The notes under the pieces are model-generated. The model searched no databases and was not told where the DNA came from. It was given only the letters and a program-made list of their open reading frames with translations. Shown here one piece after another: positions 8,801 to 16,509 of a DNA stretch of 64,000 bases. Numbering within the stretch: position 1 is the first letter of the stretch; the number at the start of each line of letters is the position of its first letter. Origin of the DNA: Granulosicoccus sp964449565 (GTDB lineage: Bacteria > Pseudomonadota > Gammaproteobacteria > Granulosicoccales > Granulosicoccaceae); contig CAYUZB010000009.1 of NCBI GenBank assembly GCA_964449565.1, positions 1 to 64,000 on the forward strand, in the 5' to 3' direction. Made by a program: the position numbers and the translations under genes.

Positions 8801-9554
8801 GCGCCACCTGTTTCAGGAGTCGCCAGAGTTGCGGGATGCCCGCCATAACCACAGGGTCGTCAACAGAGCGCGCCGGTATACCCGTTAATTCAAGTTGCGT
8901 AGTTTCAGATTTCTGATCAGCCTCCAATGGCCGCAAGACATGAACGTAGTGGCACAAGCGCAATGCCTCACTGGGATCATGCGTTACCAATACGACGGTT
9001 TTACCACCAAGCAGATCATATGAGAGTGATTGCAGCTCATCACGCGTGATGGCATCGAGTCCGGAGAAAGGCTCATCCATCAGTACCAGTTTACGATTCT
9101 CGAATAGCGTTCGGGCCAGAGCGATCCGTTGCCGCATCCCGCCCGATAGCGCATTCGGCAAAGCTGTAGCCCAATCTTGAAGGTTCACCTGCTCGAGTAA
9201 GTGAATGGCTTTGGCGCGAGAGTCGTTGTCTACACCCCCTCGTAGTCTTGCTCCCAACTGCACATTGTCCAGGGCGTTAAGCCACGGTAGCAACCCATCC
9301 TCTTGGGACATATACGCAATCTGTCGAGACAGATCTTTAGCACCTCCGGTTTCAATTTGACCTGAATCTGGCTTCTCCAGCGTCGCCAGCAAACGCAGCA
9401 GGCTGGTCTTTCCCACGCCACTGCGGCCTACAACGGCATGCCATAGACCGCATCGCAGCGTCAGATTCAGCCCGTCGAATACTCGATGTCCGGATCTGCT
9501 CAGACTGACTTCATTGAACACAATGGCGTTATCGCGAGTCACTTGTTTAGCCAT
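8793..9554 (-). CDS. thiZ: ABC transporter ATPase for a thiamine pyrimidine precursor
   Basis: ATPase of the ThiXYZ importer, 253 residues. Walker A is GRSGVGKTSLL, the Q-loop is YMSQEDGLLPWL, the signature is LSGGMRQRIALARTL, Walker B is KLVLMDEPFSGLD, and the switch His is in VLVTHDPSEAL. Length is normal for SsuB/TauB-like importers. It overlaps the end of thiD by 16 bases and the start of thiX by eight. Confidence 0.93.
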   Translation of the reverse strand: MAKQVTRDNAIVFNEVSLSRSGHRVFDGLNLTLRCGLWHAVVGRSGVGKTSLLRLLATLEKPDSGQIETGGAKDLSRQIAYMSQEDGLLPWLNALDNVQLGARLRGGVDNDSRAKAIHLLEQVNLQDWATALPNALSGGMRQRIALARTLFENRKLVLMDEPFSGLDAITRDELQSLSYDLLGGKTVVLVTHDPSEALRLCHYVHVLRPLEADQKSETTQLELTGIPARSVDDPVVMAGIPQLWRLLKQVAHA

Positions 9555-10390
9555 TGGGCATGGAAATGATGTACCGGACCATGACCGTTGCCGATGCTTA
9601 GCTGGTCCGCGGCGACGATTGCCTGGTGTACATAGCTGGTTGCGTTGGCGACAGAATCTGGCAGGTTAAAACCTTTGGCTAAGCCTGCAGCAATTGCCGA
9701 AGACAAGGTGCAGCCGGTACCGTGAGTGTTTTTCGTATCGATTCGCGTGAACTCGAATGAATTGATTGCACCTTCATGCACTAATACATCAGAGCTGTTT
9801 CTAGATTCGAGATGTCCGCCCTTTAGCAGTACGGATCCCCCCGTCATAGTGCTGAGCTGTCTGGCGTGTTTTTCAATGTCTGCAATGAGTTGAGCTTCAT
9901 TTAAATCAAGAAGAATGGCCGCTTCTGGAATATTGGGCGTCAACAGGGTTGCCAAAGGGCAAAGTATGTCTCGAAGTGCTGATAAGGCATCATCACTAAG
10001 TAACTTGTCACCACTTTTCGCGACCATAACAGGGTCCAAAACGATAGGTATGGCCGGGTATTCTCGAAGTGCAGTTGCGACAGCTTCGATGACAGGTGAA
10101 TTTGATAACATGCCGATTTTTATCGCGCATATATCAAGATCATTCAGGACAGTATGAATCTGATCGATGACGAACTGAGGTGGTACATCGTGGATTCCAC
10201 TAACAGTTTGCGTGTTCTGAGCCGTTAGAGCGGTAATAACGCTGGCACCGTAGACATCGAGTGCGCTGAAGGTTTTTATATCGGCCTGAATGCCAGCACC
10301 GCCGCAAGAATCGGAACCAGCGATGGTCAGAGCAATAGGGGTTCTATCAGGGTTTGCCAGCTTGCCGGCAGATCGCGCATCCTCGTTCAT
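9539..10390 (-). CDS. thiD: Hydroxymethylpyrimidine/phosphomethylpyrimidine kinase
   Basis: Phosphorylates HMP and HMP-P to HMP-PP, the pyrimidine substrate of ThiE. It is a ribokinase-fold enzyme of 283 residues with AGSDSCGGAGIQADIKTF near the N-terminus, the VLDPVMVAKSGDKLL region and the C-terminal anion-hole motif THGTGCTLSSAIA. The ATG at 10390 has GGAG six bases upstream. It is the first gene of the operon, directly behind the TPP riboswitch. Placing thiD first with no thiC suggests the pyrimidine is salvaged through ThiXYZ rather than made from AIR by an enzyme of this cluster. Confidence 0.95.
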   Translation of the reverse strand: MNEDARSAGKLANPDRTPIALTIAGSDSCGGAGIQADIKTFSALDVYGASVITALTAQNTQTVSGIHDVPPQFVIDQIHTVLNDLDICAIKIGMLSNSPVIEAVATALREYPAIPIVLDPVMVAKSGDKLLSDDALSALRDILCPLATLLTPNIPEAAILLDLNEAQLIADIEKHARQLSTMTGGSVLLKGGHLESRNSSDVLVHEGAINSFEFTRIDTKNTHGTGCTLSSAIAAGLAKGFNLPDSVANATSYVHQAIVAADQLSIGNGHGPVHHFHAQWLNK

Positions 10391-10460
10391 CCTTTACTCC
10401 GTTGGATCTAACCGGATTCAAGGAATGCAAACAGGGCGTTATGGGGTGGATCCCGCCTGG

Positions 10461-10563
10461 CTTGATCCCTTCGTCGGCATTATCCGCATCAGGTTCATCG
10501 GGATCGCGCAAAATTTGCGACATCTCAGCATGCAACCAGTTCGGTTGCCAGCACCCCGTCAAG
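10461..10563 (-). promoter_or_regulatory. TPP riboswitch (thi box) upstream of thiD
   Basis: Read on the minus strand, the sequence carries the conserved TPP-aptamer blocks in order: acggggtgct, gcatgctgaga, and gaacctgatgcggataatgc followed by cgacgaaggga. Terminal P1 pairs cttga at the 5' end (10559-10563) with tcaag at the 3' end (10461-10465). It lies 70 bases ahead of the thiD ATG. Between them a GGCG/CGCC stem (about 10435-10457) with a weak T-rich tail, or pairing of cattcctt with the aaaggatg start region, could be the off-switch. Which one operates is not clear. Confidence 0.93.
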
Positions 10564-10775
10564 GATCGGTACGATATCACATAGCTGGTCGAATCTCAGC
10601 GACTTCCTGACTGCAACCGAAGCAAAAGTACTGATTGTTTATCAGGCTGAGCTGGTGATACCTTGCCCTGAGCAGAGGAAGCTACGACCCGAAAAACTCC
10701 CCGAAAAAAAGATCAGCTTGAAACTAGAGAGTATTTTTCGGCAATGGCAGGGATATAGTGCAGCGAGCGCGATAA

Positions 10776-10850
10776 ACGTCTAGAACCTTGGATAGCAGGT
10801 TCTGCCCAGCGCTCTTTGAGAGCCTTGACTCAAAGTGCCTAGGCAGACGT
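10776..10850. other. Compact inverted-repeat region that can fold as a three-way junction
   Basis: acgtct (10776-10781) can pair with agacgt (10845-10850) and encloses two hairpins: agaacct/aggttct (10782-10788 with 10797-10803) and ctttgag/ctcaaag (10814-10820 with 10829-10835), each with an eight-base loop. A gcc/ggc pair (10804-10806 with 10842-10844) could extend the junction. It lies between the riboswitch leader and the stop of the small secreted-protein gene. It may be that gene's terminator, a leader structure, or a small RNA; no family was recognised. The whole 10564-10885 stretch has no gene. Confidence 0.4.
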
Positions 10851-10885
10851 CTAAATAGATATAGGGTTTTAAATCGCTCTGCTTT

Positions 10886-11218
10886 CTAATCTTCGTTGTC
10901 AAGAGTATCGGTTTGAGCACAACGGAAACCAACAACGCAGGAGAAGACATCTTTTGTTCTCCAAGCGGAGACAACCGGCCGTTCAACAAAGGATGCGCAG
11001 CTTTTCTCTGATGCATGTACCAGGCTGCTCGCCCCTAAAAACCCGCGCAGAAACACTTGCCCTTGCTCGTCAGCGAGATCTTGAAGCTCTCGACATTGAT
11101 AGTCTTTCGAATTGAGCGCAGTGCGTGAACCTCCAGTTTCGAAGACACACGCAGAACACAACAGCAATGTCAAAACTGCTGTTACGGACACCTTGGCAGA
11201 TCTGGGACTGATAAACAT
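10886..11218 (-). CDS. Small secreted Cys-rich protein, possibly a lipoprotein (unknown function)
   Basis: A 110-residue protein that I do not recognise. The N-terminus is a clear export signal (KVSVTAVLTLLLCSACVFETGG), with C24 a possible lipidation site, although the lipobox is imperfect because Cys rather than Leu occupies -3. Five further cysteines in the short mature part suggest disulfides. No strong Shine-Dalgarno precedes the ATG. It stands alone on the minus strand upstream of the thi operon, separated by a structured, gene-free region. The signal peptide makes it more than a chance reading frame. Confidence 0.6.
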   Translation of the reverse strand: MFISPRSAKVSVTAVLTLLLCSACVFETGGSRTALNSKDYQCRELQDLADEQGQVFLRGFLGASSLVHASEKSCASFVERPVVSAWRTKDVFSCVVGFRCAQTDTLDNED

Positions 11219-11422
11219 ATTCGTTCGTTCGCTAAAAATAACAAAAGTTCAGGTAAACCCGTACCGAAATGACCAATTTGCAACTTCGACTACAATTTTC
11301 GGCATCCCGTCAATTACTTCTACTACGGGCGACAGATCTCAATAGATTCTTCGCCAAAAATTATAGACTCTAAATCGAAAAGTATTTCACATCAGCTGCT
11401 CTCTCTTGTAACGAAAAACTCT

Positions 11423-12052
11423 CTAGCGACTTTCGTCCACTATTTCTCGTTGCAGCACTAGATCGTCATTCAAGGTCACCCGCCATGCCCAGAATGTTGA
11501 AGATCCAGACACGGTCGGCGCCATGTCAACGGATATCGGCAAGCCTCGTTCTCTTTTCGCAAACAATGCCACTTCGCTTGCCTGAATCCTGATACCTCGC
11601 CTACCAGTCGCATCAGTCAGCCACAGAAAGTGTTGCCCTTCAGATCCAGATTTGAGTTCAGACAAGCCGGTAAATGTACCTCGTACTTCGACAGATTCAG
11701 CAAAGATTGGCGCGCCACTCGTCTGTTCAGATTCACCGCTGTAAAAAAAATACAGTCCTGTAAATAACATCAAGATCGGGAGTGCGGTAAGGATAGAGTG
11801 AATCGGATTCTTCTTGCCCGGCGTGTATTCACCCGGAGTTATCTCTTTTTCTGGAATATGAAAACGTTTCGACTTTGACGATCCAGATACGGACTTGAGC
11901 GTCTTTGCAGACGCGCCCTCAAGCTCTGAAGCTTGATTAAGCTTGGCTAGCGCGATCTGATCTCTCTGGCGTGCATCGTCATTCAGCTTTGTGTGTCGAC
12001 TAGCATTGCCATTGCTAGAGCCATCGCTGGTGCCAGAAGCGCGTTTACTCAA
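11423..12052 (-). CDS. Single-pass membrane protein of unknown function
   Basis: A 209-residue protein, not recognised. The first 85 residues are polar, Ser/Lys-rich and probably disordered. One transmembrane helix follows (about 86-106, ILTALPILMLFTGLYFFY), then a C-terminal domain of about 100 residues outside the cytoplasm with alternating beta-strand character (VEVRGTFTGLSEL, HFLWLTDATGRRGIRI), perhaps OB-like. It starts 26 bases after the stop of the glutamine-synthetase-like gene on the same strand and may be co-transcribed with it and the Rieske oxygenase. Confidence 0.65.
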   Translation of the reverse strand: MSKRASGTSDGSSNGNASRHTKLNDDARQRDQIALAKLNQASELEGASAKTLKSVSGSSKSKRFHIPEKEITPGEYTPGKKNPIHSILTALPILMLFTGLYFFYSGESEQTSGAPIFAESVEVRGTFTGLSELKSGSEGQHFLWLTDATGRRGIRIQASEVALFAKRERGLPISVDMAPTVSGSSTFWAWRVTLNDDLVLQREIVDESR

Positions 12053-12078
12053 TGTTCATCACCTATATACGCACTTGT

Positions 12079-13533
12079 CTAGAATGTTGAAAAATATTCC
12101 ATCTGCTCCCACTCGGAAACAGAGGCAAGGTAGCGCTCCCACTCGGCTCGTTTGAGGTTGACGAGATAGTCCACGAACTCATCCCCAAGATAATGACGGT
12201 ATACCGTTGAAGCTTGAAACCGTTCAATCGCCACTTGTAGATTAGCTGGCAACCCTTCGGCATCAGTATTGTAGGGATTCACGAGTGGAGCCGGGGCATT
12301 GAGTTGCCGTTCCAGACCATCCGTACCAGATATCAATTGTGCTGCCAGCGCAAAGTAAGGATTGCAGGAACTGTCAGCTACCCGGTTCTCGACCCGACTG
12401 GCATTATCATCGAGTGCAACTAGTACTCGCACCATAGCGCCGCGGTTATCGTGCGCCCAACCAATCTTGTTCGGAGCCAATTGAAAGGGAGCATACCGTT
12501 TATAACCATTGACCGTTGGTGTTGTCATCAAGCAGGATTCCGCTGCACTTGCGAGCAAACCGGCAATCCAGTTTTCTGCGATTGGCGGTGGGGTTTGATC
12601 GATTTGCGGCATGAATTGATTGCTACCCGTCTTCGTATCAACCAAAGATTGATGTATATGCCAACCATTGGCTGCAGCATTGGGCAATCGAGGTTTAGCC
12701 ATGAACGTTGCATGCAAGCCCCGCTTAAAGCAGACCTCCTTGACCATAGTACGAAAATTCACCGCCATGTCCGCAATCGTCATGGGATCAGCTGGCGCAA
12801 AAGTGAACTCGAACTGACTCGGACCCATTTCGATCTCAACACTTCGCACTGGCATATTCATGCCTTGGGCTGTACGACGCAGCAGATCAAGCAACTCCTC
12901 TGCTTCGCCATAGCGTGTTTCAGTCAAATACTGAAAACCTTGAGTGAAGGCACGGGTTGTTGGGGGTTGGCCGGGCATCGTAGTGTCAACATGTTCGCGC
13001 GCCGGATTAAGCAATTCGAATACCTGGAACTCGACTTCCAAACCCATGATTGCTTTAAAATTTCGCTGAGCCAGCTGATCTACTGCAGTCGCCAGCACCT
13101 GACGCGACGAAAATACAATCGGCTCACCGGCTATCGTATTGACATTGCAATGCAGCATCGCGGAATGCTCCGACCAGGGTAGCTGTTGAAAGCTGCTCGG
13201 AACCGGAGTCAGGAGAACATCACTGGCACCACGCATCGGCGCTTCATCTGTGTCGGACCAGACAGGAAAAACCGTGCGGTGCGATGTGTCCTTGAGCAGC
13301 AGAGTGGAAGGCACTCGAATGCCGCTTGTGAACGCAGCTGCCAGTGCATCAGCAACCACGGTTTTCCCCCGTAAAATTCCGTGTGCATCTGCAAACACGA
13401 TACGCACGGTTTCGATCCCTTTGGCCTTGACGGAATCAATTAATGCAACTGCGGCGGTGATGTCTTCGTCGCAAAGCAGACCGGTCTTTGCAAGCAATCC
13501 GGATTTAATTGACTCGTGCAATTGAGCTGCCAT
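12079..13533 (-). CDS. Glutamine-synthetase-family ligase (probable gamma-glutamyl-amide/amine ligase)
   Basis: ATP-dependent glutamate ligase of the GlnA superfamily, 484 residues from the chosen start. Active-site blocks are MGLEVEFQVFE, VEIEMGPSQFEFTF, GWHIHQSL, the ATP-binding NKIGWAHDNRGAMVRV and SRVENRVADSSCNPYFA. It lacks the C-terminal adenylylation region of housekeeping GlnA-I, so it belongs with the GlnA-like enzymes (PuuA, IpuC, aniline-type) that attach glutamate to amines. The ATG at 13533 overlaps the Rieske gene stop (TAATG); an upstream in-frame ATG at 13557 is also possible. Tight coupling to an oxygenase suggests a gamma-glutamylated amine is oxidised in a shared pathway. 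The substrate is unknown. Confidence 0.87.
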   Translation of the reverse strand: MAAQLHESIKSGLLAKTGLLCDEDITAAVALIDSVKAKGIETVRIVFADAHGILRGKTVVADALAAAFTSGIRVPSTLLLKDTSHRTVFPVWSDTDEAPMRGASDVLLTPVPSSFQQLPWSEHSAMLHCNVNTIAGEPIVFSSRQVLATAVDQLAQRNFKAIMGLEVEFQVFELLNPAREHVDTTMPGQPPTTRAFTQGFQYLTETRYGEAEELLDLLRRTAQGMNMPVRSVEIEMGPSQFEFTFAPADPMTIADMAVNFRTMVKEVCFKRGLHATFMAKPRLPNAAANGWHIHQSLVDTKTGSNQFMPQIDQTPPPIAENWIAGLLASAAESCLMTTPTVNGYKRYAPFQLAPNKIGWAHDNRGAMVRVLVALDDNASRVENRVADSSCNPYFALAAQLISGTDGLERQLNAPAPLVNPYNTDAEGLPANLQVAIERFQASTVYRHYLGDEFVDYLVNLKRAEWERYLASVSEWEQMEYFSTF

Positions 13534-14849
13534 TAAACGCTGGCATCCCAGGGGCAATCGATACGACGTTGTGCATCAACTTGCTGACTCGCCTCTTCCC
13601 AGTTTTCAGTGCTGGCAATGGCGTCGTTGGACAAGGGGCCTGTCAATGCGGTTACATCCATACCGTCACGCATCGGCAATGCCGTTTCATTACCTTCCTT
13701 GAGCTGGCTTATCGCATCACGAAGTTTACGTCGATTCAGGCTGATGCCAACATCCGTCTTGCCAAGGTGTTCTTTCGTTCGATCTTGTATGGGGCCCGGA
13801 CTTTCAACTGCCCACTGATCATGCACATTAATATCCATACCCATCCCGGTATAGGTCAATGAGGACTGTTCATCTGGGTTGTATCCATATTGATTGCGCT
13901 TATTCTTGATCGGGGCATAATCTGGCAGGCGGTGTTCCTTGAGACGTTGTTCTCGCATCATCTGCTTGTCGACCGGTTTGTCAAAACTGGTAAACATCGA
14001 ATACCAATAACAATGTTCATCGTCGACAGGGACATGCCATTGAGTAATGGTCATTTCTCGACTCATGGGTATGCAGATAGCCTGTGGAAAAATATGATTG
14101 GTAACCCGAACATGCGTTCGACCATCTTCAAGGTGCCGTAAAGCGGTGAGACGCATGCCGTAGGGAGTTTCATCGACACTGATATCCGGGCGCGGATAGT
14201 CGCGTAACAATTGCGTCATGGGCATATCGGTTTGCGCAGCCGTATCACGAAATTGCTTGCCGTAGCTGTCACCAGGGTCTTCATCTTGTAAAAAGCGATG
14301 TAAAAAAGACGCATGGGCAGGATCGATCCCGACTTCCATTGCCTGCAACCAGTTACATTCCCACAAGCCCTTGAACGCAAACACATGCGTCTCTGGTGCT
14401 CTGAAACAATCAAAGTTGGGGAATGCCGGTGGATCACCCGGCCCGAGGTAGGCGAACACAATGCCATTTCTCTCTTCGACGGGATAAGCCGGGGTTCGGA
14501 TACGTTCATGCATTGTCGAGCCCAGTGGCTCACCAGGCTGTTCCACACATTGACCCGTTCGATCGAAATGCCAGCCATGGAAAGGACAACGCAAACCATT
14601 ATCTTCCAGGCGACCAAAACACAAATCAGCGCCACGATGCGGGCAATGCCGATCTATCAGCCCCAGCTCGCCAGACTCATTACGGAACAACACCAGTGAT
14701 TCGCCCAACAAATTTACTGGTACTACCGGGCGTGGACCCGTAAGCTCCTCACTGAGCGCGGCGGGCTGCCAATATCGCCGTAGCACATCACCCGCTGGCC
14801 GACCGGGTCCCGTACGTGTAATCAGATCGTTGATATTCTGGCTTAGCAT
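13533..14849 (-). CDS. Rieske non-heme iron oxygenase, phthalate-4,5-dioxygenase-like alpha subunit
   Basis: Oxygenase of 438 residues. The Rieske [2Fe-2S] ligands are seen as CPHRGAD and CPFHGWH, spaced as in the family. The mononuclear Fe(II) motif is IDPAHASFLH (D-x2-H-x4-H), with a further acidic ligand expected near the C-terminus. The N-terminal ITRTGPGRPAGDVLRRYWQP is typical of the phthalate/aromatic ring-hydroxylating subgroup. A reductase gene is not adjacent, so electrons must come from elsewhere. It heads a probable operon with the downstream GS-like ligase (one-base stop/start overlap). A candidate promoter lies at 14875-14903. Confidence 0.92.
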   Translation of the reverse strand: MLSQNINDLITRTGPGRPAGDVLRRYWQPAALSEELTGPRPVVPVNLLGESLVLFRNESGELGLIDRHCPHRGADLCFGRLEDNGLRCPFHGWHFDRTGQCVEQPGEPLGSTMHERIRTPAYPVEERNGIVFAYLGPGDPPAFPNFDCFRAPETHVFAFKGLWECNWLQAMEVGIDPAHASFLHRFLQDEDPGDSYGKQFRDTAAQTDMPMTQLLRDYPRPDISVDETPYGMRLTALRHLEDGRTHVRVTNHIFPQAICIPMSREMTITQWHVPVDDEHCYWYSMFTSFDKPVDKQMMREQRLKEHRLPDYAPIKNKRNQYGYNPDEQSSLTYTGMGMDINVHDQWAVESPGPIQDRTKEHLGKTDVGISLNRRKLRDAISQLKEGNETALPMRDGMDVTALTGPLSNDAIASTENWEEASQQVDAQRRIDCPWDASV

Positions 14850-14874
14850 AATGTGTTTACGTAACGGCTTTAAT

Positions 14875-14903
14875 GCATTACATTTCTTGGTCAGTCGAGT
14901 AAA
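14875..14903 (-). promoter_or_regulatory. Candidate sigma-70 promoter for the Rieske-ligase operon
   Basis: On the minus strand TTTACT (14903-14898) and TAATGC (14880-14875) are separated by 17 bases and end 25 bases before the Rieske ATG. Both boxes are imperfect, so this is a guess from spacing and position. Confidence 0.28.
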
Positions 14904-15256
14904 GTTTGAAAAATTTTTAAATCTCGCTTAAACCCGTTGCTCATCAATACCAGATACTTATTCATCAAATATGGACTGGGCCGCCCTGATAAGCAACCAC
15001 TGACCAGCACCTTTGGCCAACTTTACAGAAATCACGTGATCGATTCAAACAAGCGCCCTGTAGCGCTGGCACGACTACGTCGTAGTCTGCCGTCGACAAA
15101 TTAAAACCTGGAGATCCGACCACACCACAGCCAGCGTCATTTTTTGTGGGACCAGGGAATCATGCCATCCGTGATCCGTTAACTTAGTCAGGGTAATTTC
15201 ATAAATTTTTCTACTACATATCTTCTGGTTACTTATCTTCCATTGCTTATCTTCTA
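14904..15256. other. Gene-free stretch between the kinase-like gene and the Rieske operon
   Basis: About 350 bases with no convincing gene. A 61-residue minus-strand frame (15075-15260) has no recognisable start signal or protein character. The left end (15190-15256) holds repeated short cttatcttc/acttatc words just ahead of the phosphotransferase stop. No clear hairpin terminator was found. Confidence 0.5.
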
Positions 15257-16231
15257 TCACTTATCAACGAGCGTCTGAATTTTCTCAAGCTGCCTGCGCA
15301 CGTCTTCAATATTGCTTTCGCTGCTCAGCTCGTGGCCGAAGTCTTTCAAGTTACGCATGCCAAAGGCGATATTCGACAATTCCCGGATAACGACGAAGGC
15401 GCCAACCAGAGAAAGATCCGACTTGGCGATCGGCCGTATGGATTCGTAGCCTTCGACAAAAGCTGACCATCTTTTGGCTCGTCGCTCTCCCATACAGACG
15501 CCCCACCTGAACGTTGCAAGGTCATACACTCGGTATCCGTAAGCGCATTCTTCGAAATCAAAGTGTGTCACTTTACCTTCATGCAAATGCAAGTTATAGC
15601 CATGAAGATCACCATGGCAAAAACCTGCATCGATTAAGTTTACAGGTACGGCCTGCACATTCACTCGGGCCTTTTGCGCGATATTTTCGATGGCATTTAG
15701 ATCATCGGGTCGATGCGCTACTAGCGGTCGGATGACAGCCATGGAATCTTCCAACAAACTTTGCAGATCAAGATGCGTGCGTTCACGTGATGTCTTAAAA
15801 CCATCCGAAACCAAATGCATTTGCGCAACCGACTCTCCCACCAGGCGACTATTTTCCAAGGACTCATAGTCGGGAGGCTCACCATCTGCAAACGATGTCA
15901 GCAGGACAAATCGCTGCCCTTCAGGCGCAGCGATTTCAGTCAGATAGCCACCTGATTTCCGCGCTATAGGATAAGCCACAGGGAAACCTTGCTCATGCAG
16001 GTAGTTCAAGGCTTCAGCTTCAAATTCAATCGCTTCGCGCGGAAAAGCATCACAGCGATATACGCGTAGAGAGTAATACGCATCGGCGCAACGAACACGA
16101 TACGTGTCGTTGGCACCGCGCTCCCAGAAAATACAGTCCTGCGGGCGTTCGACGCAATAGTCCGTGACGACTTCATCCAATAGCGCTTTGGCGTTGATGG
16201 TTGAATAACTACAGGGAAGTTCTCGAAGCAT
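15257..16231 (-). CDS. APH-family phosphotransferase (kinase of unknown substrate)
   Basis: Protein-kinase-like fold enzyme of 324 residues related to aminoglycoside/homoserine/choline kinases. The catalytic loop is HGDLHGYNLHL and the metal-binding motif is HFDFEECAYGYRVYDLA, the APH equivalents of HRD and DFG. N-terminal beta strands carry the expected nucleotide-binding lobe (YSLRVYRCD, EALNYLHEQGFPVAYPI). It resembles stress-response SrkA-type and homoserine-kinase-II-type proteins; the substrate cannot be read from sequence. It is on the same strand as the Rieske-ligase genes but 400 bases from them, so an operon is unlikely. Confidence 0.85.
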   Translation of the reverse strand: MLRELPCSYSTINAKALLDEVVTDYCVERPQDCIFWERGANDTYRVRCADAYYSLRVYRCDAFPREAIEFEAEALNYLHEQGFPVAYPIARKSGGYLTEIAAPEGQRFVLLTSFADGEPPDYESLENSRLVGESVAQMHLVSDGFKTSRERTHLDLQSLLEDSMAVIRPLVAHRPDDLNAIENIAQKARVNVQAVPVNLIDAGFCHGDLHGYNLHLHEGKVTHFDFEECAYGYRVYDLATFRWGVCMGERRAKRWSAFVEGYESIRPIAKSDLSLVGAFVVIRELSNIAFGMRNLKDFGHELSSESNIEDVRRQLEKIQTLVDK

Positions 16232-16299
16232 GAATAGGTTTGACTCTATTTAATCTTGCTTTTTAGTCGTGCTTTTTAATCTTGCTTTAGTCAGCTTGC

Positions 16300-16509
16300 T
16301 TAAAGTCAGCAATGGCGACACTCGGTCAACCGTCAGCTTTAAACATAGTTATCANNNNNNNNNNNNNNNNNNNNNNNNNNNNNNNNNNNNNNNNNNNNNN
16401 NNNNNNNNNNNNNNNNNNNNNNNNNNNNNNNNNNNNNNNNNNNNNNNNNNNNNNTTAAAGTCAGCAATGGCGACACTCGGTCAACCGTCAGCTTTAAACA
16501 TAGTTATCA
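16300..16509. other. 100-N assembly gap (16355-16454) flanked by identical 55-bp copies
   Basis: Bases 16300-16354 and 16455-16509 are identical over 55 bp and directly abut a run of exactly 100 N. The second copy includes the yicC stop codon. This is the signature of two contigs that overlap by one k-mer and were scaffolded with a default gap, so the true sequence most likely contains a single copy and no gap. Upstream, 16250-16300 is a low-complexity run of gctttt/agtc words that may have broken the assembly. Confidence 0.85.

Noticed and set aside
12451..13182. Plus-strand open frame of 243 residues
   Set aside because: It lies wholly antisense to the glutamine-synthetase-like gene, whose motifs are clear.
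16300..16509. Direct repeats that could be target duplications of a mobile element hidden in the N run
   Set aside because: The N run is a default 100, the repeat is exactly 55 bp as at another gap, and there are no inverted terminal repeats or transposase fragments.
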